Translations under genes and position numbers: made by a program
In this document: positions 28,951 through 37,703 of the stretch, piece after piece
Position numbering within the stretch: the first letter of the stretch is position 1
Layout: every line of letters begins with the position of its first letter
Notes under the pieces: generated by a model
The model's database searches: none
Told to the model about the DNA's origin: nothing
Seen by the model: only the letters and a program-made list of their open reading frames with translations
NCBI RefSeq assembly: GCF_000248055.1
Contig: NZ_BAFC01000101.1
Span: forward strand, 55,518 to 119,517
Direction of reading: 5' to 3'
DNA: 64,000 bases
Source of the DNA: Gordonia sputi NBRC 100414
Lineage (GTDB): Bacteria > Actinomycetota > Actinomycetes > Mycobacteriales > Mycobacteriaceae

Positions 28951-30672
28951 ATGCGTGGCACGTGGGGCGTTCTGTTCCTATCTGTCGTCATGTGCGCGGC
29001 GGTCGCCGCGTGCAGCACGACGGGAACTCCGTCGAAGTCCGGAGACACGAGCTCCGGAGACACGAAGTCCGCGTCGTCCGCGTCGGTCGGCGAGATCCCG
29101 CCCACCGCACTGATCGTTGATGCGTCCGATTCAATGCTCACCTCAGACGCTCCGGGACCACGCATTGATGCGGCCAAGACGGCAGCGAACTCACTTGTCG
29201 ACTCCCTGCCCAACGATTCACAGCTCGCCCTGATCGCGTACGGAACAGGCACAGGAACATCAGCGAGCGAGTACACCGCGGGTTGCCGCGACATCCGCAC
29301 CCTCGTGCCGCTGGCAACCCTCGACAAGAATCTTGTGCACCAGGCCGTCGACTCCATTACTCCGCGGGGGTTCACGCCCATCGCGGCATCGCTCACCCAA
29401 GCTGCGACCACACTTCCCCCCACCGGACCAGCCGCCATCGTGCTCGTCTCGGACGGGGAGGACACATGCGGGCAACCGCCCTGCCCGGTAGCCCGTTCGT
29501 TGGTTGCTCAGCATCCCGACCTCCAGATCTCGACGATCGGTTTCAAGACATCGGGCGAGGCTTCGGATCAACTGCGTTGTGTCGCAGCGGCAGGAGGCGG
29601 ATTGTTCGTCCAAGCCGCGAACGCAGCCCAGCTACAGGCTCGCCTCTTGGCAACGCAGAATCAGGCGGCGGCGTCGTCGGCGATCAACGGAGGATCGTTG
29701 CGCGGCATCGCAATCGGCAACGGCTTACAAGAGATCCGACAGTCACACTCCGACTTTCCACTCGGCGGTCGACGCACCGGCAATCAGACCATCATCGTGT
29801 GGCAGGACTGCGAGTGGGTATTCGACGCGACCGGCACGCTTGTCGAAATTCGCCCGCAAGGAAATGCCCGGACCATCGACGGCGTCCGCGTGGGCGGCGC
29901 ACTCGGCGAGGCCAAACATTTCTACGGCAATCCCGTTGCTACGTCGTCGAATTCAGACGGAACCCGGAACTCGACATTCGTGGCCGAACCGGACACCACA
30001 ACCGGATACCGCATCACCTCACAGGGCGCCGACGACGCGTCGACCATCACGAGGATCGTCGTCTGTGGCTGTGCGCCACGCTCTTCCGCCACATCGTCAG
30101 CACCGGCAAGTGAGATCATCAGACCGTTCACCAAGTCCGGCAACACCACTCCCGGGTGGCTCAAGGACGCCAGGCACAACTCTGGTGGCTACTACGCCTG
30201 CACGATCAACCCCGTACCGGGTGCCGCCGAGGCTGGAATATCGTGGTGCTCGGGCTCTTCCGGTATGGATCAGGGCCTGTGTGCACCCTCATTTGACGGC
30301 CACAGCCTGCTCTGCGTGACAGATCCGTTCAGCACGACGGAATTCATCATCACTCCATCACAGCCACCGGCAAGCGACCCCAAACCACCAGCGAATCACA
30401 TCCCCTTCGGTCTCGAACTCGCCGACGGCACCCGCTGCGTCTACGTGGCGTCGCGCGGCGTCGCACCGGGCAATAGCGCGCGCCCCGATGCTGTCGCCAC
30501 ATACAACTGCGGCGACAATCCCCTGCGTCCCACGTCGTACGTCTTCTCGGACAAGAATTCCTATCCCGTGGCGCAGTCCTCGACCGGCTGGACCGCGAAA
30601 GTCGGTGGCGCCAGCGGCGAATCGCTCCGAGACGTGGCGATATCCAAGGTCATCTATGTCAGATTCGGATAA
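28951..30672 (+). CDS. von Willebrand factor A domain lipoprotein
   Basis: 573 residues. The signal ends in a lipobox (AAVAAC, Cys 21), then a Ser/Thr-rich linker. A VWA domain spans about 50-225, with the metal site DASDS at 57-61 (IVDASDSM), a later Thr at GFTPIAASLTQA and LVSDGEDTCG. The C-terminal ~340 residues are a cysteine-containing region without a family I know (paired Cys in VVCGCAP, YYACTINP, GISWCSG, TYNCGDN), likely disulfide-bonded outside the cell. The ATG at 28951 follows AAGAGGGAG. The next gene starts 8 bp after the stop. Confidence 0.87.
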   Translation: MRGTWGVLFLSVVMCAAVAACSTTGTPSKSGDTSSGDTKSASSASVGEIPPTALIVDASDSMLTSDAPGPRIDAAKTAANSLVDSLPNDSQLALIAYGTGTGTSASEYTAGCRDIRTLVPLATLDKNLVHQAVDSITPRGFTPIAASLTQAATTLPPTGPAAIVLVSDGEDTCGQPPCPVARSLVAQHPDLQISTIGFKTSGEASDQLRCVAAAGGGLFVQAANAAQLQARLLATQNQAAASSAINGGSLRGIAIGNGLQEIRQSHSDFPLGGRRTGNQTIIVWQDCEWVFDATGTLVEIRPQGNARTIDGVRVGGALGEAKHFYGNPVATSSNSDGTRNSTFVAEPDTTTGYRITSQGADDASTITRIVVCGCAPRSSATSSAPASEIIRPFTKSGNTTPGWLKDARHNSGGYYACTINPVPGAAEAGISWCSGSSGMDQGLCAPSFDGHSLLCVTDPFSTTEFIITPSQPPASDPKPPANHIPFGLELADGTRCVYVASRGVAPGNSARPDAVATYNCGDNPLRPTSYVFSDKNSYPVAQSSTGWTAKVGGASGESLRDVAISKVIYVRFG

Positions 30673-30680
30673 GGAGAACC

Positions 30681-31505
30681 ATGCGATCGGTAGCCTTACT
30701 CGCCAAGTCGCCGTGGCGTGCCCTGGTTGTCTCGGGGGTCGCCGCTCTCGTCCTGCTCACCACGTCGTGCGATAGACAGATCTCGGGAGATGCCAGCACG
30801 GGCACCGACACCCCGGCGGCCGCACCGAAGGCGTATGTCAATCCGTGTAATGGAGTCTCGGGCACCTGTGAGGTGGTGCGCAAGGTCGATGTCGACGGCG
30901 ACGGCCAGGCCGATGAGGTCGCGATCGCCTACGCGTCCGATTCACCAAGTCCCCAAGTAGCATTCGGACCTTCGCACGTCACCACTCTCGCGGCGATCAA
31001 TGGCAACGTATTTCGCCTCACCGAAGACGTCAGTGGCGTGCCGTACACGGCCCCCACCGAGATCTTTCGCGGCGCCTTCGCGATGAGCCGTGCGCAGGGC
31101 GCCGATATCGCCCTCCACCTCGCCATGGGCCAGGGGGCCCCTGAGAAGTTCGCCGTGATCAGTTGGGATGGAAGCAAACTCGTTGCCCTTCCGCAGCCAC
31201 CCGACCCCAACCAGCAGGGTGCTCAGCGCACACCGGGCATCTGGTATCTCAGCTCGTCGCACGGCAAACAGCAATTCGTCAAGTGCAAGCAGCCCGGCGA
31301 GATCGCCTTCGTCGATCTCAGCGCCGCAACCCGCGAGGGCATTCCCGTCCCCGGTGGCGGGAGGCGCGAGGAGAACTACTTCGTGTTCAGCGGAGATTCA
31401 TGGCAGCCCAACGGCTCGACCAACACAGCAGACAACAGCTTCTCCTACAGTTGGAGCCCGCACTCCAACGGATTCGATTGCCCTGCGCTCGGTACGCCGA
31501 ACTGA
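30681..31505 (+). CDS. Lipoprotein with EF-hand-like calcium loop, partner of the VWA lipoprotein
   Basis: 274 residues: signal with lipobox LLTTSC (Cys 30), then a stretch KVDVDGDGQADEVAIAY (about 68-84) shaped like a calcium-binding DxDxDG loop as in FG-GAP/VCBS repeats. The rest is beta-rich, with Cys residues in NPCNGVSGTCE and FVKCKQPGE. The gene has an AAGGAG site and lies 8 bp behind the VWA gene, so the two are co-translated. A physical complex is plausible. No function is known to me. Confidence 0.82.
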   Translation: MRSVALLAKSPWRALVVSGVAALVLLTTSCDRQISGDASTGTDTPAAAPKAYVNPCNGVSGTCEVVRKVDVDGDGQADEVAIAYASDSPSPQVAFGPSHVTTLAAINGNVFRLTEDVSGVPYTAPTEIFRGAFAMSRAQGADIALHLAMGQGAPEKFAVISWDGSKLVALPQPPDPNQQGAQRTPGIWYLSSSHGKQQFVKCKQPGEIAFVDLSAATREGIPVPGGGRREENYFVFSGDSWQPNGSTNTADNSFSYSWSPHSNGFDCPALGTPN

Positions 31506-31514
31506 CAGGAACAT

Positions 31515-32378
31515 TCACTCCGCCGCAAGCGCCGCAACGACGGCGTCGAGGTCGTGGCCGTCGGCGCGCCGGATTGCCCACGTGTCCATGGGCATCGCGA
31601 GATCGGAGATGGGCAGAAGCGTGAACTCGCTGCGATCTATGGCGCGCATCGATTCCGTCCCTTCCGGAACCAAGGTGAATCGGTCACCGCCGCGGAGCAT
31701 CAATGCCATGCCGGTGATGGTCGAGTAGCGGTGCGCCGCGTCGACGAGCACACCGAGATCGCGCAGGAGCCGCGTGCACGGCCCGTACCGCAGATCCCAG
31801 TGTCTCGGCCCGGATACCAGTGTCATTCCCCGCAGGTCAGCCGTCGTGATCGCGTCGACCCCCGCGAATCTCGACGCGTCGACGACGGCCACCACTCTCG
31901 ACGTCGCGAGCAGCGTACCCACAAGGTCAGGATGGTGTTCGGGAAGATGCGAGATCGCGAGATCGATCTCGCCGCCGAGAAGTTGCTCCGGCATTTCCAG
32001 CGACGGCATCTGGGAGATGATCACCCGATGGGTCTCCTCCACCTGATCGGCGACCGCCGAGATACGTCGACGCTGCTCGTGTGTGAGCTCATCCGGCACG
32101 GCAAGACGCAGGTCCGTGTGGTGGGTCGCGCGCACGGCGGACGGTAGTGCGTCGAGATCTGCGACGACCCGCTCGGCAAGCGGAATCAGCGCCCTACCTG
32201 CATCGGTGAGCGCGGTGTGATGCGTCGACCTGTCGAAGAGGCGGACGCCGAGCTCGGACTCCAGTGCCTTGATCCGTTTACTCAGCGGAGGCGCGGACAT
32301 GTGGAGCGACTCCGCAGCCCTGGTGAAGTTCAGCTCACGTGCCACGGCGAGGAAGAAACGCAGGTGCATGACATCCAT
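31515..32378 (-). CDS. LysR-family transcriptional regulator
   Basis: 287 residues with the LysR DNA-binding domain MDVMHLRFFLAVARELNFTRAAESLHMSAPPLSKRIKALESELGVRLFDRS (in overlapping parts, about 1-60) and a normal effector-binding domain. The frame extends to a TTG at 32426, but that would run through the GGTATT-N11-AATACC operator. I therefore use ATG 32378, with ATG 32369 as the alternative. It is divergent from the beta-propeller/dehydrogenase pair, its likely targets. Confidence 0.9.
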   Translation of the reverse strand: MDVMHLRFFLAVARELNFTRAAESLHMSAPPLSKRIKALESELGVRLFDRSTHHTALTDAGRALIPLAERVVADLDALPSAVRATHHTDLRLAVPDELTHEQRRRISAVADQVEETHRVIISQMPSLEMPEQLLGGEIDLAISHLPEHHPDLVGTLLATSRVVAVVDASRFAGVDAITTADLRGMTLVSGPRHWDLRYGPCTRLLRDLGVLVDAAHRYSTITGMALMLRGGDRFTLVPEGTESMRAIDRSEFTLLPISDLAMPMDTWAIRRADGHDLDAVVAALAAE

Positions 32379-32407
32379 GGAAATATCCAACACTCCAGAT
32401 CGCGCTT

Positions 32408-32430
32408 GGTATTTCCGTTCAGGCAATACC
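32408..32430. promoter_or_regulatory. LysR-type operator
   Basis: Perfect dyad GGTATT-N11-AATACC, the T-N11-A architecture of LysR-regulator sites. It lies between the LysR gene and the divergent operon at 32521, 30 bases upstream of the LysR start. Confidence 0.7.
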
Positions 32431-32520
32431 GGAGCGTCCGAACTGGTCGTTCCCTTCCGGCCACAACGCTCCTAGCGTGGAGATAAACGAGCTCTGTTCG
32501 CCGGCGAATCGGGAGGCACC

Positions 32521-33435
32521 ATGTTCGAGCATCTGTACGTTCTCAACGGCCGCAAGCACTCCATCCTGCGGGTCGACGCGACCGACGGCACCGTCGAGAC
32601 CGTGACCGATCAGACGGGCTACCTGCCGGACGGGATCGTGACCACGCCCGACCGCATCTACTGGACGACGATGGGCAAGCCAACCCGCGTAGCAGTGACA
32701 GCCGGGACCTCCCCCGACGATGAATGGGATTTCAGCGCTCCGAACGGATCGGTGCGCAACTGCGCCCTCGACGGCTCCGGACAGACCCAGCTGGTTCCCG
32801 ACGGCACCATCACCACCGGCAAGCAGCTCACCGCTGACTTCGACGCCGGCCTTCTCTACTTCTGCGACCGCGAGGGTACGACGGTCTATCGCGTTGCCAC
32901 CGACGGCACCGGCCTGACCCCGCTGGTCCACAACACCCGAGACGACACCTGGACACAGGAATGCGTCGGAGTCGCGGCGGACCCGGTCGGCGGGTTCCTC
33001 TACTGGACGCAGAAGGGCCCGAGCAAGGGCGGACGCGGGAAGATCTTGCGCGCGGGCCTCGACCTCCCGGAGGGCGAAACCGCCTCCACCCGAACGGATA
33101 TCGAAGTGCTGTGGCACGACCTGCCCGAACCGATCGACCTCCACCTCGACCTCGACACCAACACCGTCTTCTGGACGGATCGCGGAGCAGCGCCCGACGG
33201 CAACACGCTCAACCGGGCGGCGATACCCGACAAGGGTCACGCAGGTGCCACCCCGGAGATTCTCGCCCACGGCTTCGACGAGGCGATCGGCCTGGCCGTC
33301 GATACCGACGCCGGGTTGGTCTACGTCAGCGATCTCGGTGGCTCGATCCGGTCTGTCGAGATCGGTGGCGACCACGCCGTACGCGAGATCGTCCATCTGC
33401 CCGACTCGTCGTTCACGGGCATAGCCGGGCTCTGA
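32521..33435 (+). CDS. YWTD-type beta-propeller protein
   Basis: 304 residues without a signal peptide. Repeated blade signatures are visible: RIYWTTMGKP, LLYFCDREGT, FLYWTQKGPS, TVFWTDRGAA and LVYVSDLGGS, each about 40-55 residues apart. They are like the LDL-receptor YWTD / SMP-30 style propeller. As a cytoplasmic protein beside a dehydrogenase it could be a lactonase or hydrolase; I cannot place catalytic residues. ATG 32521 follows GGGAGGCACC. The gene is probably under the divergent LysR. Confidence 0.85.
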   Translation: MFEHLYVLNGRKHSILRVDATDGTVETVTDQTGYLPDGIVTTPDRIYWTTMGKPTRVAVTAGTSPDDEWDFSAPNGSVRNCALDGSGQTQLVPDGTITTGKQLTADFDAGLLYFCDREGTTVYRVATDGTGLTPLVHNTRDDTWTQECVGVAADPVGGFLYWTQKGPSKGGRGKILRAGLDLPEGETASTRTDIEVLWHDLPEPIDLHLDLDTNTVFWTDRGAAPDGNTLNRAAIPDKGHAGATPEILAHGFDEAIGLAVDTDAGLVYVSDLGGSIRSVEIGGDHAVREIVHLPDSSFTGIAGL

Positions 33436-33517
33436 GAACACCGGGCCCTAAAAACACCAGGGCTCCGAAGAAGCCAAATATCCACCCCCGCAATATCTCT
33501 CGAAAGAAGCACACGCG

Positions 33518-34384
33518 ATGAGCAACTACGCGAAGTCACTCGACGACGTCGACGCACGGCCGGTGGCCGTCGTCGGGGCAGGCACCCTCGGGCGTCGAAT
33601 CGCCCTTATGTTCTCCACTCGAGGCGGCGAGGTGCGGATCTTCGACCAGAGCGCCGACCAACGTGAGGCAGCCGCCCAGTACGTCGATGACACCATCGAC
33701 GAGACGCTGAAGATCATCGGCAAAGGCGTTGCGGGAAAGGTGATCCCGGCATCAACCCTCGCTGATGCGGTTGCTGGCGCGTGGCTGGTCGTCGAGGCCG
33801 TGCCCGAGCGCCTCGACATCAAGATCCCGCTGTGGGGCGAGATCGACGCGGCCGCAGACGATGACGCGATCTTCGCGACCAACTCGTCGTCGTACGCATC
33901 GTCGACGATGATCGAGAACGTGCGGAACCCAGAACGCATGTGCAACATGCACTTCTACATGCCGCCGATGTCGAACGCCGTCGACCTCATGTCCGACGGC
34001 GAGACCGCCCGCGACGTCCTCGACTCGCTTCTCGTCGTGCTACCCGAGTTCGGCATCCACCCGTTCGAAGCACGCAGGGAGAGCACGGGATTCATCTTCA
34101 ACCGCATCTGGGCGGCCATCAAGCGTGAGTCACTCGAAGTCGTCGCCGAGGGCGTGTCGACGCCACACGACATCGACGAGATGTTCAAGATCAACTGGCA
34201 CATGCCAACCGGCCCGTTCGCCATGATGGACAGCGTGGGACTCGACGTCGTGCTCGACATCGAAAACCATTACGCCGCAGAGAATCCGAACCTGCCGACC
34301 GGTCCACGCGAACTGCTCGAGCGCTACGTCGACGACGGCAAGCTCGGCCGCAAGACCGGCGAGGGCTTCTACACCTACGAGTGA
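33518..34384 (+). CDS. 3-hydroxyacyl-CoA dehydrogenase family protein
   Basis: 288 residues. The N-terminal Rossmann motif is PVAVVGAGTLGRRIALMFSTRG, and VVEAVPERLDIK and ATNSSSYASS follow. The catalytic-His segment is NMHFYMPPMSNAVDLM (normally HFFNPP), and GFIFNRIWAAIKRE and KTGEGFYTYE lie in the C-terminal domain. It oxidises a hydroxyacid or hydroxyacyl-CoA with NAD. The changed HFYMPP loop hints at a substrate other than ordinary fatty acyl-CoA. It lies 82 bp after the propeller gene and probably shares its transcript. Confidence 0.9.
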   Translation: MSNYAKSLDDVDARPVAVVGAGTLGRRIALMFSTRGGEVRIFDQSADQREAAAQYVDDTIDETLKIIGKGVAGKVIPASTLADAVAGAWLVVEAVPERLDIKIPLWGEIDAAADDDAIFATNSSSYASSTMIENVRNPERMCNMHFYMPPMSNAVDLMSDGETARDVLDSLLVVLPEFGIHPFEARRESTGFIFNRIWAAIKRESLEVVAEGVSTPHDIDEMFKINWHMPTGPFAMMDSVGLDVVLDIENHYAAENPNLPTGPRELLERYVDDGKLGRKTGEGFYTYE

Positions 34385-34407
34385 CTGCTGCACCTACCAG
34401 TAAACCG

Positions 34408-34908
34408 TCAGCTCTTGCAGAGCTTCCACGTGCCGTCGTCCTTCACCACGACGACGCTCGTGGTCTGCTTGTCGTCGGGCGTCTTGTCGAAGTGCCAGTG
34501 CACGCGGGCCGTCGCGCGGTCGCCGTTGACCGTCACGTCGGTGATCTCCGGAATCACGATGCGGCCCTTCGACTCGACCGAGGTCCGGTTCTGACTCACG
34601 AACTCCTGCTCGGAGATGAATGAGCTCGACGACGTGTCGGCGGCACACGTCGACTGCTTGAACTTGCCGTAGTCGACGTTGTTGCGCGCGGTGTAGTTGT
34701 CGTTGATCGCGAACTGAACCTGACCGGAATCGCTTGCGCGTTCCTCCGCCGGACGCAGCATGTTGGACAACACGACGGCGAGAATCGCCACCACCACGAT
34801 GACCAGCGCAATCCAGAAGGGCCACGCGTCTTTCCAGGTGCGTGGGCGCTGGTCGTCGGCGTCGAGGTCACTATCGGGGTTTTTGCTGTCGGATGCACCG
34901 CTGGCCAT
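34408..34908 (-). CDS. Membrane-anchored protein with DUF4878/lumazine-binding-like domain
   Basis: 166 residues: an acidic N-terminus, one membrane helix (about 31-51, PFWIALVIVVVAILAVVLSN), then an extracytoplasmic alpha+beta domain of about 110 residues ending VVKDDGTWKLCKS. The ending matches that of the large protein at 55612 (DGSDWKVCTPR), so both probably share the same small cystatin-like domain with two Cys. No function is known. It is a single gene convergent with the dehydrogenase. Confidence 0.82.
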   Translation of the reverse strand: MASGASDSKNPDSDLDADDQRPRTWKDAWPFWIALVIVVVAILAVVLSNMLRPAEERASDSGQVQFAINDNYTARNNVDYGKFKQSTCAADTSSSSFISEQEFVSQNRTSVESKGRIVIPEITDVTVNGDRATARVHWHFDKTPDDKQTTSVVVVKDDGTWKLCKS

Positions 34909-34981
34909 GCCAGGCAGTGTAGTTGTCGTCGAATCAGGCCCGCGCTACCCCCGATCCGGACATCTGCGGCACCACATCTCG

Positions 34982-34995
34982 TAAGGTGACCCTAA
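34982..34995. promoter_or_regulatory. IdeR/DtxR-like iron box
   Basis: TAAGG-TGAC-CCTAA, 27 bp before the binding-protein GTG. The TNAGG-N4-CCTNA core matches the middle of the IdeR/DtxR consensus. Iron-dependent repression of the siderophore-uptake gene is the natural reading. Confidence 0.6.
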
Positions 34996-35022
34996 GAGCG
35001 CCACCTACGAGAGGACCACCCC

Positions 35023-36063
35023 GTGCCCCATTCACGACACGTCCGCCCACTGCTCGCCGTGTTCGCGACCATCGCGGCGTCGACTCTGGTTCTCGTCGGC
35101 TGCTCGGCCCCCGACGAGAACGGCGACGCTGCCAGGTCGTCGGCTCCGGCGGCCGAACCCGGCGCGCTGCCGGTCACCATCGAGCACAAATACGGTTCGA
35201 CGACCATCTCCACCCAGCCCACTCGCGTCGCCGCGATGGGGGTCGGCGACGGCGATACGCTGCTGGCCCTCGGGATCACTCCGACAACGATCGCGCCGTT
35301 CGCCGATCCCACACAGCGCAGCGCCCCGTGGAATGCCGAACTCCTCGGCGACGCCAAGCCGGTGATCCTGCCCAACGTGTCGGCGGAGTTCGGTGCGCAG
35401 ATCGCCAAAGCGCTCTCGACCAACCCGCAGCTGGTGACCGCGGTCGGCGCGGCACCCACCCGCGAGCAGTACGACACCCTGAGCAAGGCAGTGCCGACCA
35501 TCGTGCGGCCCGCGCGATACCAGGATTGGCAGGTGCCGTGGGGCGTCCAGACCACCGAGATCGGTAAGGCCGTCGGACTTCCCGACGCGGCGTCGAAGAA
35601 GATCGCCGAGTCAAAGAAGCACGTCGCCGATCTGGTTGCCCAACATCCGGAGCTCAAGGGCAAGACGGGTGTCGTGGTCACCGGGTCGACGGACGGTGGT
35701 GTCTCCATCTACGGGCCGGGTGACGGGCGTGCGCAGATGCTCGCCGACTACGGACTCAGCTTCCCCGAGTCACTCAAACCGACGATCACCAGCGGCTTCT
35801 ATGGTTCGATCTCGGCCGAGAGGCTCGACATGCTCGATGCGGCGGACGTGGTCGTCACAGTGGACTGGTCGGGCGCGAATGCCAAGCTCAAGGCCGATCC
35901 GACGTGGAACCGCCAGGCGTTCGTGACGCAGGGCCGAACCGTCTATCTCGATCAGCAGGTCGGAAGCGCGATGTCGGTGCCGACGGTTCTGACGGTCCCG
36001 TGGGTCGCCGACAAGGCCGTTGCGCCCATCGCCGAAGCGGCAAGTAAGCGTCCGACGAGTTAG
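35023..36063 (+). CDS. Iron-siderophore ABC transporter substrate-binding lipoprotein
   Basis: 346 residues. A signal with lipobox LVLVGC (Cys 27) precedes the FepB/FhuD-type binding fold. VTIEHKYGSTTISTQPTRVAAMGVGDGDTLLALGI, IAKALSTNPQLVTAV and the C-terminal VTVDWSGANAKLKADPTWNRQAFVTQGRTVYLD are typical of the family (given in parts). It should capture a ferric siderophore at the outer face of the membrane for the permease encoded 2.5 kb further on. GTG 35023 follows GAGAGGACC. Confidence 0.92.
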   Translation: MPHSRHVRPLLAVFATIAASTLVLVGCSAPDENGDAARSSAPAAEPGALPVTIEHKYGSTTISTQPTRVAAMGVGDGDTLLALGITPTTIAPFADPTQRSAPWNAELLGDAKPVILPNVSAEFGAQIAKALSTNPQLVTAVGAAPTREQYDTLSKAVPTIVRPARYQDWQVPWGVQTTEIGKAVGLPDAASKKIAESKKHVADLVAQHPELKGKTGVVVTGSTDGGVSIYGPGDGRAQMLADYGLSFPESLKPTITSGFYGSISAERLDMLDAADVVVTVDWSGANAKLKADPTWNRQAFVTQGRTVYLDQQVGSAMSVPTVLTVPWVADKAVAPIAEAASKRPTS

Positions 36064-36072
36064 CGAGACTAC

Positions 36073-36086
36073 TGAGGTAACCCTCA
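36073..36086. promoter_or_regulatory. IdeR/DtxR-like box between binding protein and fprA
   Basis: TGAGG-TAAC-CCTCA, a perfect 5-bp dyad with the same N4 spacing as the other boxes of this island. It is 126 bp before fprA, so it could control fprA. Confidence 0.45.
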
Positions 36087-36211
36087 CAGATGATTTTGGT
36101 TAGCGGTGCCCAGCGCCTACCGTAGAGGGGATAAGCGTCGACGCTCCACCGCACTCCAGCGACATACCTGGCGCGTCGAGAAACCCCTGAGCACGAGGTA
36201 GACGACACTCT

Positions 36212-37603
36212 ATGACTGATCAGAGCCGCCCGCTGCGGGTTGCCATCGTCGGAGCCGGCCCCGCCGGCATCTACGCCGCCGATGCCTTGATGAAGTCCGA
36301 CACCGCCAAGGATCGCGGCGTCAGCATCGATCTGTACGAGCGCATGCCCGCGCCGTTCGGCCTGATCCGCTACGGCGTCGCCCCCGACCACCCGCGCATC
36401 AAGGGCATCATCACCGCGCTGCACAAGGTCCTCGACAAGCCGCAGGTCCGTCTGCTCGGCAACATCGACTACGGCACCGACATCACGCTCGACGAGCTCA
36501 AGTCGCACTACGACGCCGTGGTCTTCTCGACCGGCGCCACCGACGACCGCGCACTCGACATCCCCGGCATCGACCTCGACCGCAGCTACGGCGCGGCACA
36601 GTTCGTCGCCTGGTACGACGGACATCCCGACTTCCCGCGCGAGTGGCCGCTCGAGCAGGAGAAGGTCGCCGTCATCGGCGTCGGCAACGTCGCACTCGAC
36701 GTCGCGCGCGTGCTGGCCAAGACCGGCGACGAACTGCTCCCCACCGAAATCCCCGCCAACGTCTACGAGGGCCTCAAGTCCAACAAGGCCATCGAGGTCC
36801 ATGTGTTCGGACGCCGCGGCCCCGCACAGGCGAAGTTCACGCCGCTCGAGCTCAAGGAGCTCGACCACTCGCCCAACATCGAGGTCGTCGTCAGCCCCGA
36901 GGACATCGACTACGACGAGGGCTCGGCCGTCGCCCGTCGCGGTTCCAAGATCACCGACCAGGTCGCGACGATCATCGAGAACTACGCGATGCGTGAGCCC
37001 AAGGAAGGCGCGATCCACAAGCTCTTCCTGCACTTCTTCGAGAGCCCGATCGAGATCCTCGGCGAGAACGGCGAGGTCGTCGGCCTGCGCACCGAGCGCA
37101 CCCAGCTCGACGGCACCGGCAACGTCAAGCCGACCGGCAAGCACACCGACTGGGACGTCACCGCGGTCTACCGCGCCGTCGGCTACCTGTCGGACAACCT
37201 GCCCCACATCCCGTTCGACTCGCAGGCAGGCGTCATCCCCAATGAGGCAGGACGCATCTACGACGACGGCTCCCACCTCACCGGCCTCTATGCAACCGGG
37301 TGGATCAAGCGTGGCCCGGTCGGCCTCATCGGTCACACCAAGGGCGACGCCAACGAGACCGTCGAGTGCATCATCGAAGACATGGGTAACGGCGCACTGC
37401 TCGACCCCGCCAACCCGTCGGAAGACGCGATCATCGAGCTGCTCGAGTCCAAGAACATCCCGTTCACCACGTGGGACGGCTGGTACCGCCTCGACGAGCA
37501 CGAGCGCGCCCTCGGCGCCGCTGAGGGCCGCGAGCGCGTGAAGGTCGTCGAGCGCGAGGACATGATCGCCGCATCCGAACCGCACAAGGTTCAGAAGGCC
37601 TGA
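36212..37603 (+). CDS. fprA: Ferredoxin/adrenodoxin-NADP+ reductase FprA
   Basis: 463-residue FAD enzyme passing electrons from NADPH to ferredoxin-type partners. FAD-binding VAIVGAGPAGIYAADALM is at 10-27, the APFGLIRYGVAPDHPRIKG signature at about 48-66, the NADPH-binding VIGVGNVALDVARVLAK at about 155-171, and GYATGWIKRGPVGLIGHTK-type sequence (LYATGWIKRGPVGLIG) near the end. These identify the adrenodoxin-reductase type. In this location it may supply electrons for iron release or P450s. A strong terminator follows. Confidence 0.95.
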   Translation: MTDQSRPLRVAIVGAGPAGIYAADALMKSDTAKDRGVSIDLYERMPAPFGLIRYGVAPDHPRIKGIITALHKVLDKPQVRLLGNIDYGTDITLDELKSHYDAVVFSTGATDDRALDIPGIDLDRSYGAAQFVAWYDGHPDFPREWPLEQEKVAVIGVGNVALDVARVLAKTGDELLPTEIPANVYEGLKSNKAIEVHVFGRRGPAQAKFTPLELKELDHSPNIEVVVSPEDIDYDEGSAVARRGSKITDQVATIIENYAMREPKEGAIHKLFLHFFESPIEILGENGEVVGLRTERTQLDGTGNVKPTGKHTDWDVTAVYRAVGYLSDNLPHIPFDSQAGVIPNEAGRIYDDGSHLTGLYATGWIKRGPVGLIGHTKGDANETVECIIEDMGNGALLDPANPSEDAIIELLESKNIPFTTWDGWYRLDEHERALGAAEGRERVKVVEREDMIAASEPHKVQKA

Positions 37604-37630
37604 CGCACAGCGCACCTGACACACGGCACA

Positions 37631-37665
37631 AAAGAACGCCGACCGGATTCCGGTCGGCGTTCTTT
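37631..37665. terminator. Terminator after fprA
   Basis: AAAGAACGCCGACCGGA (37631-37647) and its exact complement (37649-37665) form a 17-bp stem with A and T runs at the ends. It lies 28 bp after the fprA stop and 39 bp from the convergent gene, so it may serve both. Confidence 0.92.
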
Positions 37666-37703
37666 GTGTGAGAGGGAACCGATCGCCAGGCGATCGGGGT
37701 GTA

